A stretch of DNA of 24,851 nucleotides, taken from the IMG/VR virus record IMGVR_UViG_3300001460_000185, positions 1-24,851 of that record, one strand, 5' to 3'. Under the pieces are notes generated by a model. It was given only the letters and a program-made list of their open reading frames with translations, did not search any database and was not told the origin of the DNA. The translations under genes and the position numbers were made by a program. Positions 1-7,934 of the stretch are shown here, in pieces. Source of the stretch: a virus. Each line of letters begins with the position of its first letter. The stretch's first letter is position 1.

Positions 1-473
1 CAAAGGAACTTCTTATTCTTCATAAAGGCGACAATAAAAAACTTAGAATTAAAATAGGACACAATAACATAAGTCAAATTAAAGTTGGTGATGTTGTCAA
101 TGTGGAAGTTAAACAAGAAAATATTCCTAGAAATCAATACATTGTTTTAGAAATTACTCACTTAATGACTGGCTTACTTGAATTAGAATTAGGAAAATAC
201 AGTAAGCAATTAGAAGATAGATTTTCCGAACTTACTGTTGATGTTGATACTGCTCAAACATTACAGAATACTAGAAATAATGAGCAATCAACTGCTCTTG
301 GTTTCTTAGAAACTGTTAAAATTAAACCAATTAGACTATTAGTTCGCAAACGAACAACAACGGGTTCAATGACACTTGGATTCACGACAGCATTAAATAC
401 AGGAACAGCACCACTTGGATTCACAGGTGGGGCCACAATCACCTATACAGACTTAGTGGAGGAAGAATTTTGA
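1..473 (+). CDS. Tail/baseplate hub-like protein, C-terminal fragment
   Basis: The reading frame is open through the left edge (first full codon at base 3), so only the last 156 residues are visible; the internal GTG at 102 is not a convincing start. The visible part begins with a beta-rich stretch containing IKVGDVVNVEV and then NQYIVLEITHLMTG, a pattern seen at the end of phage baseplate hub or late-control-D-like proteins. The C-terminus is Thr/Gly-rich with two copies of an LGFT element. It overlaps the next gene by four bases (TTGA) and opens the tail module. The structural role is inferred from this pattern and from the tail-fibre neighbour; the exact family is uncertain. Confidence 0.6.
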   Translation, partial: KELLILHKGDNKKLRIKIGHNNISQIKVGDVVNVEVKQENIPRNQYIVLEITHLMTGLLELELGKYSKQLEDRFSELTVDVDTAQTLQNTRNNEQSTALGFLETVKIKPIRLLVRKRTTTGSMTLGFTTALNTGTAPLGFTGGATITYTDLVEEEF

Positions 474-847
474 TAACTGACTTATTACGAGATAAAATTG
501 CAGAATACATAGTAAGCATTGTAAATACTGCGGCTGAAGGAGATGTTGGATTAGGTGGTAATTCAACAAGTCCAGCCGCAACCACATTAGATGTTCCTTT
601 AGGTGTCACTACTTCACAATATGTCGCAACTCGCTCCGGTGACAATGTAGTTGAAATTAAAATAATGGTCGAAGGTTCAAATATTACAGGTAAAGTTATT
701 CGTGAAGCAAGTTTTGGAGCAAATGAAAATAATTTTATAAGTGATGGTAATGATGATTTTATGTTATCGAGAGTAGCATTTGAAGGCGTTGGGCCATTTG
801 CGTCAAACGAACAATTAGAAATATTTTTAATGTTAGAGGTGGAATAA
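470..847 (+). CDS. Small virion/tail structural protein
   Basis: This 125-residue protein starts at TTG, which overlaps the previous stop; a GGAGGA ribosome binding site six bases upstream supports that start. An N-terminal helix (MITDLLRDKIAEYIV) is followed by a beta-rich, Gly/Thr/Val-rich body. A conserved-looking end (residues about 100-125, with FEGVGPF and LEIFLMLEVE) resembles small baseplate or tail-adaptor proteins found just before tail fibres in marine phages. I do not recognise a named family. Its position between a hub-like protein and the tail fibre points to a tail role. Confidence 0.5.
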   Translation: MITDLLRDKIAEYIVSIVNTAAEGDVGLGGNSTSPAATTLDVPLGVTTSQYVATRSGDNVVEIKIMVEGSNITGKVIREASFGANENNFISDGNDDFMLSRVAFEGVGPFASNEQLEIFLMLEVE

Positions 848-848
848 G

Positions 849-2582
849 ATGGTCGAGAATAATCCGCACAAGATTTCAACAATGGGACAAGGTGGTTCTT
901 TAGCCGCAATTACAGACGCTTCAGACTTTCCCCATACAGGTTTAATTAAAGGTCTTTCCCTAATGGCAAGACAGAACATCGTTGTAAAAAACAATTCAAA
1001 TGATTTTGATATTACCCAATCAACTGCTAACAGTGGAACTGTTGCAGTATCAGCAGGAACATACCTTAGAGATGGAAAATTATACACTGCTCAATATAAA
1101 ACAGGAACAACTGCCGCATCATTTACATTTGGTTCTAGTGAATTAATAACAACCTATGATAAGGGTTATCATCTTGTTGTTGTTGACAAAAATAACTTTA
1201 TTCTAATACGAAAGCCGACAGTAGCAAATAAAGTACCCGACTACACTTCTGGCGATACTATTATTGCTATTGTTGAATACTCATCAACTACAAGTAGTGG
1301 AGCAAGAAATATTCAGTTTTTAACAACAGATAAAGCCGCAAACAGTTTAAGTATTGCATATGATAATTCTAATGTTTATACAGAAGTAGGTAATATTGAA
1401 GGAGCAAGCGGTGGAACAACTATTACAAGCACTGGGACTCTTACTCTCGATGCTGATGATACCAAAATAACAGCAAGTTCGGATGGAAAACCAACATTAA
1501 CATTAGAAAATACTGCGGGAGTTGCTTCTGCCGCTAATGAGCCAGAAATCATCTTTAGCAGAACAGGTGCTTCGGATTCTTCTACATCGGGAGATTTAGG
1601 TAGGATTATGTTTAAGGGTAAAGATGATGGTAATGCCACTCATACTTATGCTCAAATAACAGGGGAAGCATTAGATGAAACAGGTGGAACAGAAGACGGA
1701 AGATTAAGATTTATTACTGCATTAGGAGGGGCAGACAATACTGAATTTTTAAGAATATCTGGTAGTGAGGGAGTTATCGTTAATCACGATAAAAACAATA
1801 TTGACTTTAGTGTTATGGGAGATACGAATGACCATGTATTAAATGTCGATGCAGGTACAGAAAAAGTAGGCATTGGTGTCAATAATGCAAAAACAAGGCT
1901 AACAGTTGAAGGTGCAATTACATTAAAAGAACAAGCAAACGCAGATGCAGATACAGCCGCTTATGGACAAATATGGACAAAGACCGCTACTCCAAATGAA
2001 CTGTATTTTACCAATGATGCAGGTAATGATATTCAATTAACAACAGGGGCTACCGGACCACTATTGACAGGAAAACATTCTATTTGGGTTCCTTCTTCGG
2101 CCATGACCCCCTTAACAACAAATGGCTGTTCTGCATTAACTCAAGTTGAAATGACAGCAGGAAGGCCGGAATTACAAGTATTGGACTTTGCCGCCGATGC
2201 TGACGACCACGCTCAATTTACTGTTGCTTTCCCTAAATCTTGGAACGAAGGAACAGTGACTTTCCAACCATTTTGGACTGTCACAGGAACAAATACAGGT
2301 ACGGCAGTTTGGAATTTAACGGGTATAGGTGTTGATGATAACTATGTAATTAATAGTAACTATCCTTCAGCAGCCGCTACCGGAGCAAAGGCACATAGCG
2401 GTACTTCTAACGACCTTAATGTTAGTGCAGAAAGTTCTGCATTAACGATAACAAATGCTTCTGTTGATAGTGTGACTTACTTTAAATTAAGTTTAGAAAC
2501 AAGTTCTAGTTCACAAACGGGAACAGTTCGTCTTATTGGTTTAAAAATGTTCTATGATATTAATGCGGGGAATGACGAGTGA
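849..2582 (+). CDS. Tail fibre / receptor-binding protein
   Basis: This 577-residue protein is rich in Thr, Ser, Gly, Ala and Asn, as expected of a trimeric fibre. Residues about 1-160 look like an attachment region. The middle (about 170-340) carries GxxT beta repeats and a stretch with ITGEALDETGGTEDGRLRF, a module seen in fibres of marine bacteriophages. A second module, AAYGQIWTKTATPNELYFTN followed by DAGNDIQLT (about 375-400), is also phage-typical. The C-terminal 180 residues are a separate beta-rich, probably receptor-binding domain. A GAGGTGG ribosome binding site precedes the ATG. No catalytic or chaperone domain is visible. It probably binds the host surface. Confidence 0.75.
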   Translation: MVENNPHKISTMGQGGSLAAITDASDFPHTGLIKGLSLMARQNIVVKNNSNDFDITQSTANSGTVAVSAGTYLRDGKLYTAQYKTGTTAASFTFGSSELITTYDKGYHLVVVDKNNFILIRKPTVANKVPDYTSGDTIIAIVEYSSTTSSGARNIQFLTTDKAANSLSIAYDNSNVYTEVGNIEGASGGTTITSTGTLTLDADDTKITASSDGKPTLTLENTAGVASAANEPEIIFSRTGASDSSTSGDLGRIMFKGKDDGNATHTYAQITGEALDETGGTEDGRLRFITALGGADNTEFLRISGSEGVIVNHDKNNIDFSVMGDTNDHVLNVDAGTEKVGIGVNNAKTRLTVEGAITLKEQANADADTAAYGQIWTKTATPNELYFTNDAGNDIQLTTGATGPLLTGKHSIWVPSSAMTPLTTNGCSALTQVEMTAGRPELQVLDFAADADDHAQFTVAFPKSWNEGTVTFQPFWTVTGTNTGTAVWNLTGIGVDDNYVINSNYPSAAATGAKAHSGTSNDLNVSAESSALTITNASVDSVTYFKLSLETSSSSQTGTVRLIGLKMFYDINAGNDE

Positions 2583-3043
2583 GTTTTGGTTATGTTGTTC
2601 TTGGTTTCAATTCTTATCCTAAGAGGGGAGAAGCCGCTCCTTCAAATGTATTGATTCAAGATGCCGCAGGTAATGACAATAGATTTACTACTACCATCGG
2701 AGGGTCAGCAACTAATGATAATGATTTCCAAGCCCCCTTTGCTGTTCAAGCAGGGCAAGCCATAACTTTTGGTTTTTATTCTCAACATACTGGAAATGTA
2801 TCGCAATACGCATGGTCAATACTTAATATAAATGACCTTGAAGGAATAGTGGCATCATATAGCATCAGTCCTAGTAGTGGAGTAATTGATGGAGGTACTG
2901 GTACAAACTGGACTAATTTGGTTATAACAATCGCAAGTTCAATAAATCCCGGCGCACAAGCAGAACATCAAGTAAGATTAAGTACACAAAATAGTGGCGG
3001 TACAACAATTAAAGATTATACATTGATATTAATGTCACCATGA
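2579..3043 (+). CDS. Ig-like virion or tail-tip protein
   Basis: This 154-residue protein starts at GTG, overlapping the tail-fibre stop as GTGA. It is almost entirely beta-strand in character. Residues about 90-154 look like an Ig-like/PKD-type fold (YSISPSSGVIDGGTGTNWTN, ending in a terminal DYTLILMSP strand). There is no signal peptide or membrane segment. It is translationally coupled to the fibre and the following peptide, so it is probably a fibre-associated or accessory virion protein. The family is not identified. Confidence 0.5.
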   Translation: MSFGYVVLGFNSYPKRGEAAPSNVLIQDAAGNDNRFTTTIGGSATNDNDFQAPFAVQAGQAITFGFYSQHTGNVSQYAWSILNINDLEGIVASYSISPSSGVIDGGTGTNWTNLVITIASSINPGAQAEHQVRLSTQNSGGTTIKDYTLILMSP

Positions 3044-3150
3044 TAAAAAAAGAGACAATAGTAAAAGTATTTCTTATACTTATTGCAATTAGTTATTTAA
3101 TTGGGCTATGGCTTGGGCCTAGTTTTGTTGGTAATCGTTATAACTATTAA
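3040..3150 (+). CDS. 36-residue single-span membrane peptide
   Basis: The ATG overlaps the previous stop as ATGA. The peptide has a charged start (MIKKETIVK), one hydrophobic span (VFLILIAISYLIGLWLG, residues about 10-26) and a short polar tail with Arg and Tyr. It is the last plus-strand gene. Size, single span and position after tail genes would fit a holin- or spanin-like lysis peptide or a minor virion membrane protein, but nothing in the sequence proves either. Confidence 0.5.
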   Translation: MIKKETIVKVFLILIAISYLIGLWLGPSFVGNRYNY

Positions 3151-3197
3151 ATAAATAAAAGCAAAAAATTTTGCGTAAAAAAAGGCGAGCCGACCCG
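3151..3197. terminator. Convergent intergenic spacer with T-tracts
   Basis: This 47-base gap is where plus-strand tail genes and the long minus-strand operon converge. Read on the minus strand it contains a T7 tract (3177-3183) and a T6 tract (3163-3168), the usual signal for archaeal termination. The short inverted repeat GCAAAA/TTTTGC at 3161-3174 adds a small stem. For the plus strand the first T-run (T5 at 3215-3219) lies inside the opposing gene. Termination is inferred from these runs and the gene orientation. Confidence 0.5.
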
Positions 3198-3356
3198 TTA
3201 GGGCCGACCCGCTATTTTTGTTTCAACACTCCAAATACCATTACACTTCCTACATTCCCATAATTTTATTTGGTCACTTGAACCAACATAAAAACCTAAG
3301 ATACGCTTCGCCAGCGTATTCTCGCCGCAATACTTACAAGTTTGCTTTAAACTCAT
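3198..3356 (-). CDS. 52-residue zinc-ribbon microprotein
   Basis: The ATG overlaps the upstream gene's stop as ATGA. The protein has two CxxC knuckles, CKYC at residues 7-10 and CRKC at 35-38, separated by about 24 residues. This is a zinc-ribbon spacing like that of small transcription or replication factors. Its last codons lie in an unusually GC-rich stretch containing a repeated 9-mer, GCCGACCCG (3189-3197 and 3203-3211); the first copy lies just past the stop codon. It is the last gene of the minus-strand operon. It probably binds nucleic acid or protein; the specific role is unknown. Confidence 0.6.
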   Translation of the reverse strand: MSLKQTCKYCGENTLAKRILGFYVGSSDQIKLWECRKCNGIWSVETKIAGRP

Positions 3357-3508
3357 TTTTGCTCGCCTTGCGTATCTTCCCCAAGTAGTCTGCTAATGTA
3401 TTCTTCAACACTTTTTTCAGTGATATTTGAACCACCAAACGCTGCAAAGAATAGCAACGAAACTACAATTAAGAAAATAAACAGGCCAAACCATTCTGCT
3501 GTGGACAT
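3353..3508 (-). CDS. 51-residue single-span membrane protein
   Basis: The ATG shares one base with the stop of the exonuclease gene (TAATG). The hydrophobic span WFGLFIFLIVVSLLFFAAF covers residues about 6-24 and is followed by a polar, mostly acidic tail (about 25-51) containing a short amphipathic helix (EKSVEEYISRLLGE). The tail probably faces the cytoplasm if the N-terminus is outside. No family is recognised. Tight coupling between an exonuclease and a zinc ribbon supports a real gene. A membrane-anchoring or lysis role is possible but unproven. Confidence 0.55.
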   Translation of the reverse strand: MSTAEWFGLFIFLIVVSLLFFAAFGGSNITEKSVEEYISRLLGEDTQGEQK

Positions 3509-4110
3509 TACCAATCAACTCCTAAATCTATAAATTCTTCTTTTTCAATAGAGAATGCTTTTACAATACCATTCTCTTTACCATAACCCCAAAGGTCATA
3601 AACTAACTGTGTGTCTTTCATACAATATTCAACTACCTCATCATATCTTCCCATCTTCCATAACTTAGGTGCATCTGCACTATCCATGAGTTTTGAATCA
3701 TCCATAGTGCATTTAACTAAGTTTTTCAATTGGAATCTTTCTCCATGTCCTTTGAGTAAATCTTTACTAGTATCAATATATTGCTTGTCATTCAAATACT
3801 TATGAATGCAATATATATCCATTGAATCTCTCAAGATAGGCAAATCAAAGGCTACAATGTTATGCCCAAGTAATTGCCCGCCCTTTTGAAAATGGTCGTC
3901 TAAATCATATTTAAGTTCTTGTAAAGATTTAACAACATGACCACTTTTAGCAAATGAATCGACTGGCTCATCAACATAAACAGTTCCAGTAGTTCCATCC
4001 CATGTTGCTACTGTTGATACTTGAAACATGTGAGTATTACTAAAGCCACCTATTTCGTGTGACATGTTTTTTGTTTCAATATCCAGTGCTAAAACAGACA
4101 TAGGAATCAC
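3508..4110 (-). CDS. DnaQ-like DEDDy 3'-5' exonuclease
   Basis: This 200-residue stand-alone exonuclease removes nucleotides from DNA (or possibly RNA) 3' ends by two-metal chemistry. Visible motifs are Exo I LALDIET (D10, E12), Exo II GHNIVAFDLP (N84, D89), an extra IDTSKDL segment, and Exo III Y162-C-M-K-D166, the DEDDy signature. There is no polymerase domain. The start is either GTG at 4110, which overlaps the previous stop as GTGA, or ATG at 4101; neither has a clear ribosome binding site. The virus's PolB has its own exonuclease domain, so this is a second activity, perhaps for host DNA degradation, repair or Okazaki processing. Confidence 0.85.
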   Translation of the reverse strand: MIPMSVLALDIETKNMSHEIGGFSNTHMFQVSTVATWDGTTGTVYVDEPVDSFAKSGHVVKSLQELKYDLDDHFQKGGQLLGHNIVAFDLPILRDSMDIYCIHKYLNDKQYIDTSKDLLKGHGERFQLKNLVKCTMDDSKLMDSADAPKLWKMGRYDEVVEYCMKDTQLVYDLWGYGKENGIVKAFSIEKEEFIDLGVDW

Positions 4111-4328
4111 GAACCGTTAGACCAAAGTTTTGAAATCTTTGCACTTTCTTCATCAACAGGTTCTTCTCCACCAATTCTTCGCTTTAGAAAAGCAACAATG
4201 TTTGTGTTTGCTACTGATAGCATACTACAACATTCCCAACCTTCATCACCATAAGTATCTAATGTCTCAATTATTACCTTCGGGCCTTTCGTTATGTCAA
4301 AAACGACATATGTATTTTCGTACTTCAT
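4107..4328 (-). CDS. DUF4177-like small protein
   Basis: This 73-residue protein shows the pattern of the DUF4177 family: a strand-rich start (YVVFDI), then a segment ending DEGWECCSML (G30-W31-E32) and a final strand VAFLKRR (47-51). Homologous small proteins are widespread but of unknown function. The C-terminal 20 residues are charged and probably disordered. The ATG overlaps the helicase stop as ATGA and the stop overlaps the exonuclease GTG. Its place between helicase and exonuclease hints at a replication accessory role, which is only inference. Confidence 0.55.
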   Translation of the reverse strand: MKYENTYVVFDITKGPKVIIETLDTYGDEGWECCSMLSVANTNIVAFLKRRIGGEEPVDEESAKISKLWSNGS

Positions 4329-5899
4329 TTTTTCACTTCCTTTAGTTTAATGTAGTTTGATTTCCCAATCTTCTTTATTTCAAAGTTAATTTGCACCTTG
4401 TCTTTAAAGATTAAGTTTGTCTGGGAGTTAGACTTCTTTATTACCTTACACATTTCAGCAATATACAGTTTTCTATTAACCCAGTTGTCTTCTGTCTTTT
4501 TAGCCATCTCTTCGTATTTATCTTTAAATGGCTTTGCATTGAACAAAGGCGAGGCCATTCGACGCTCCTTTAGGCTACGCTCAAGCCATTCAACCAGTGA
4601 CATATAACATTGTCGGGTAATGGCCCCTGCTTGCCTAACATTTTGACCCGTTACTTGGAATCTCTTGCTTTTATCTTTAATGTAGGGGGCTTGAGCAATA
4701 GCACATAATACTGCCAACTTGGAAGTGGTAATATACAAGCGGTTGATAAAGAGATTTGCTACCTCTCTAACGAACAATCCACAATCGTTAATATAACCTA
4801 CCATGTTCTCATATTCTAAATCTAGCAAAGCATTCGCAGATTCAGTGTATTCCATCATGGTACACTTAGTTTCTATTTCGCTCTTTCCTTCTTTTAGTTT
4901 TTCTTCATATCTTTCCAAGACCAAATCATACATCTTCATAAATTCTTCAGAAAATTTATCCATTGGGCCTTGTCTATCCTTAAACTTACCAAACTTTGAA
5001 ATCTTTTTCTTTCTAATATTGTGTTGAATTGCTTCTGGAACTTCACGAATATAACATAACATTCTTTGTAAAAGTCCTGTTTCTGTCATAATTCTATTTA
5101 ATTCAGTAGGTGGATAGGTCATAGCCAAAACAGACCTTTCTCCAAAGGTTTCAACCATATCCCCTTCTTTCAATTGTTTCTTCATCACCCATGATTCTCC
5201 ATGAAGACTGTTCAACATTGTGTTTAGAAAAACAACCATATCCACTTGATGAGAATTAGGACTAAAAATGCCAGACCGTTCAAACTCATCCCAATGTGCT
5301 AACCCACTACCTTCTAAAGCACCGTTCATTTTAACTTGAACTTTCTTTCCAGTAAGGCGAGAGTTCCCGTTATCATCTGTTTCCATTTCATCTTGTATTG
5401 CATAATGCCCAACAAGTGCGGCGGATGTTGCTACTTGAACAGAAAACACATCAAACTTCTTTCTTACATAGTGCATTGTAACATTACCATCTTCGTCTTT
5501 TTCAATGTTCCCATTATTGTCCAATACAGGAACTTCGACATTAGTATTAAAACTGTGCTTCTTCTTTGCATTTACTTTCTCAAACACACTTCTGGCAATA
5601 GGTTGCACAAAGTTAGATAGCGTGGTTTTACCTGTACCTGAAGTTTGAATGTGAAGAAAGTGTATTCTTAAATCTTCATATTCTTCTTCAAAGGGTACTG
5701 CAATGAAGTCTTTACATAACTGCCCTAAGATTGTAAAGAAACTAATTACCGCAGGAGTTTCATTAAAGTGAGAAATATCCATTGCTGACTTTTGAAACTG
5801 TTGAACAACGGCAGGTAAGTTTTGCTGAAACACAGCACTTGCTTGCTTATAGTCCTCAAAGATTTCATTCTCGTATTCTTCATTATATTCACTATTCAT
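4325..5899 (-). CDS. P-loop ATPase, putative replicative helicase (DUF3987-like)
   Basis: This 524-residue protein has a Walker A loop TSGTGKTT (residues 86-93, K91), a Walker B strand LAHWDEFE (D204, E205) and a GLLQRM segment near residue 275-280 that resembles the arginine-finger region of DUF3987/primase-associated helicases. An acidic, glutamine-rich N-terminus (1-45) precedes the ATPase core; the C-terminal 200 residues are helical and end in a small, probably winged-helix, basic region. It lies next to primase and nucleases, and no MCM or DnaB is visible elsewhere in the window, so it is the best candidate replicative helicase. The family assignment is tentative; the ATPase call is firm. 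The start overlaps the XPF stop as ATGA. Confidence 0.7.
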   Translation of the reverse strand: MNSEYNEEYENEIFEDYKQASAVFQQNLPAVVQQFQKSAMDISHFNETPAVISFFTILGQLCKDFIAVPFEEEYEDLRIHFLHIQTSGTGKTTLSNFVQPIARSVFEKVNAKKKHSFNTNVEVPVLDNNGNIEKDEDGNVTMHYVRKKFDVFSVQVATSAALVGHYAIQDEMETDDNGNSRLTGKKVQVKMNGALEGSGLAHWDEFERSGIFSPNSHQVDMVVFLNTMLNSLHGESWVMKKQLKEGDMVETFGERSVLAMTYPPTELNRIMTETGLLQRMLCYIREVPEAIQHNIRKKKISKFGKFKDRQGPMDKFSEEFMKMYDLVLERYEEKLKEGKSEIETKCTMMEYTESANALLDLEYENMVGYINDCGLFVREVANLFINRLYITTSKLAVLCAIAQAPYIKDKSKRFQVTGQNVRQAGAITRQCYMSLVEWLERSLKERRMASPLFNAKPFKDKYEEMAKKTEDNWVNRKLYIAEMCKVIKKSNSQTNLIFKDKVQINFEIKKIGKSNYIKLKEVKK

Positions 5900-6591
5900 A
5901 TTTTCACCTTCTTTTCTGAGTTTAAAGTATTTAGAATGCGTGAGGCTAAAACTTGCCCAACGCCTTCAAGGTACTGTAATTCCTCTTCTGTTTGTTCTCC
6001 TATTTCCATAACGGAACCATACTCCTTAATTAAAAGTTTGGCTTTCTTAATTGATACTCCTTTAATACTTGTGAGAACATCAAGTCTTAAATCATCCGTA
6101 GTCACTCTTTTGAATACTTCGGGGCGAATCACATCTCTTTGTATTGGTTTCATCTTACATATTGCCGTGATGATAAGAGATGCTTCTTCTTCTGTTGGAA
6201 CCCAAAAAGCCTTTACATCAGTATCTAATGTAATTCTTCCTATTGCCCCTAAGAATTTGTTGTTTAACATAATACTTCTTGCTGGCTCTTGTATTTTAGC
6301 CTTGCCGTATCTCTTAACATTAAATATCGCTTCTTGAATAGTACCATAGATAATTACAATGTTTGTTTTGTAATGTCTATCCATGTTATCTATTTGAGTC
6401 CATAATCTTTTACTGATTACTGAACCCAAGAAATCTGTTGTTGACTTTGCTTCAAAACATACATCATCAAAAACATAATCTCCTATTTCAATCCACTTCT
6501 TTTCAGTTTGTATATTCAAACTTCTCGCCTTACTCTCAACTAGTTTTACTAACTTAGAGCCTTCTTTTTCCCTGCTATCTATAATTAACAT
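5896..6591 (-). CDS. XPF/ERCC4-family structure-specific nuclease with HhH domain
   Basis: This 231-residue protein has an ERCC4 nuclease fold followed by tandem helix-hairpin-helix. Visible motifs are IIDSREKEGSKL (D5, E8), GDYVF (G37, D38) and EAKSTTD (E47, K49, D53), corresponding to the family's GDx(n)ERKx3D. The arginine of ERK is alanine here. Residues 172-222 hold the HhH pair (IKGVSIKKAKLLIKEYGS and LEGVGQVLASRIL) that binds DNA duplex arms. There is no helicase domain, as in crenarchaeal XPF rather than euryarchaeal Hef. Likely role: cutting flaps, stalled forks or recombination intermediates. PCNA binding, known for archaeal XPF, is not supported by a C-terminal PIP box. Confidence 0.85.
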   Translation of the reverse strand: MLIIDSREKEGSKLVKLVESKARSLNIQTEKKWIEIGDYVFDDVCFEAKSTTDFLGSVISKRLWTQIDNMDRHYKTNIVIIYGTIQEAIFNVKRYGKAKIQEPARSIMLNNKFLGAIGRITLDTDVKAFWVPTEEEASLIITAICKMKPIQRDVIRPEVFKRVTTDDLRLDVLTSIKGVSIKKAKLLIKEYGSVMEIGEQTEEELQYLEGVGQVLASRILNTLNSEKKVKI

Positions 6592-6592
6592 A

Positions 6593-7645
6593 TTAGTCCT
6601 CCTTATCTAAAAAGGTCGGGTATCGCCAACACTTCCCCACGCAATACCCATCGGGGATTAGCACAGTTTTACAGAATGGTGTCTTGTAATTACCAAACAC
6701 TGTAAATCGTGCGTGTTTTCTTGTTTCATATTCGTCCCAGTCTAACCAAATTTCTTCATTGCTTTTTACTAATTCTTTAATCTCGTTCACTATTATGTCT
6801 AATACTTTCTGTTTTTCTGTTGTTGTTTGTAGGGGTCTTCTTTGTGTCAATAAATCTCTATACCAAGAAACAAGGTATGCTCTTGCCATATGCGAGGGAT
6901 TCTCCACCATGATAGCATTATGCAAACATGGAAGGATTGGTAATTTACCACTGTATTCGGGTACTGAAATCTCACCCCCAACCGCTTCAATGGGGGGTGC
7001 GTCGGGAAACTTAGCCTTGTTTTTGCCCCCTTTTTTGAAGGGTATAAGCCTCATACTTGTTGCTAAAGAAAGAATATAACTTACATCTTTTGAAAGGTCT
7101 TCTTTCACCAAGGGAATACAAAAGAGAGAATCACCTTCATTATTTGAAGACGACATATTCACAGTATTTGGCACTCTTCGCAATCGAGTTGTTTGTCCGA
7201 CTCTATCATCAAGGGTTATATCTTTACCTACCTTTGATATTAAATATTGTTTAATCTCTCTAAAGAAAGACTGAATACTTCTCATGTCTTTCGCTTCCTC
7301 TCCGAATATAAACATATGAAAACCACGACCTGAAAAGAAAAGAGTATATTCAAATTCCTGTTCTAATACCAATTCCATAACAACTTTAACATCCCGATAT
7401 GCTTTCTCAATCTTTTCGCCGTGTGCATCAAAATCTAAAAAGATTCTATCTAATATCACAGACGAATCAATTTTCGCCCTTTCTGAAAAATGCTCGAAAT
7501 CATATACTGTCGTATATACATTTGTTCTATTATTTTGAGCATTAACAAACTCAACATATTCATTCCTCGATGAGACTACTTTTCTTTTCATTTGTGGTGC
7601 GTTCTTTATGTGGCTCCCCGCCCATACTTCCCTCGGATATTTCAT
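6593..7645 (-). CDS. Fused archaeo-eukaryotic primase (PriS catalytic + PriL Fe-S domain)
   Basis: This protein makes primers for DNA synthesis. In 350-residue numbering the catalytic motif I is FLDFDAHG (D71, D73), motif II is SGRGFHMFIFG (S105-H110), and RLRRVPNTVN follows near 154-163. The C-terminal third has four cysteines (C240, C325, C335, C339) spaced like the 4Fe-4S domain of the primase large subunit. It is therefore a one-chain PriS-PriL. The start at 7645 is chosen because GGAGGT lies seven bases upstream; ATGs at 7651 and 7666 are also in frame. The gene's first 86 bases overlap the previous gene in another frame. Confidence 0.85.
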   Translation of the reverse strand: MKYPREVWAGSHIKNAPQMKRKVVSSRNEYVEFVNAQNNRTNVYTTVYDFEHFSERAKIDSSVILDRIFLDFDAHGEKIEKAYRDVKVVMELVLEQEFEYTLFFSGRGFHMFIFGEEAKDMRSIQSFFREIKQYLISKVGKDITLDDRVGQTTRLRRVPNTVNMSSSNNEGDSLFCIPLVKEDLSKDVSYILSLATSMRLIPFKKGGKNKAKFPDAPPIEAVGGEISVPEYSGKLPILPCLHNAIMVENPSHMARAYLVSWYRDLLTQRRPLQTTTEKQKVLDIIVNEIKELVKSNEEIWLDWDEYETRKHARFTVFGNYKTPFCKTVLIPDGYCVGKCWRYPTFLDKED

Positions 7646-7934
7646 TTTCATTACCTCCAAAATCAACTGTTGCTGTGTTTAACATTATTCGTATTACTCC
7701 GGCTATCTCACCGGAGAGTTTTGTTTTTATTGCACTTCGCATAACATCTTCAAAGGTATGCCCTACGAAACTTTCATTTATTTTTACTTCCCTTATTAAG
7801 TTAAAGCGTTCACTAAGTTTAGATTCATTATAGATTTCATTACACAGCGAGTCAATAGTGCTTTTTAAGTTGGAGATTTCAGAAAATGTCCAAGCCCTCG
7901 CTAAAACTTTTAGTTTTATTATTTCATTGTTCAT
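7560..7934 (-). CDS. Unknown protein with disordered tail overlapping primase
   Basis: I do not recognise this 124-residue protein. Residues 1-50 are helical (a long amphipathic helix from about 12 to 45), and 50-95 form a mixed domain containing INESFVGHTFEDVMRSAIK. The last 30 residues are Gly/Glu/Lys/Ser-rich and probably disordered. That tail is encoded within the start of the primase gene. Its position between a 44-residue protein and primase suggests a replication or regulatory accessory, without direct evidence. Confidence 0.5.
   Translation of the reverse strand: MNNEIIKLKVLARAWTFSEISNLKSTIDSLCNEIYNESKLSERFNLIREVKINESFVGHTFEDVMRSAIKTKLSGEIAGVIRIMLNTATVDFGGNENEISEGSMGGEPHKERTTNEKKSSLIEE

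Noticed and set aside
439-1639. Minus-strand frames under the tail genes
   Set aside because: They are antisense to strongly supported tail genes and lack start signals.
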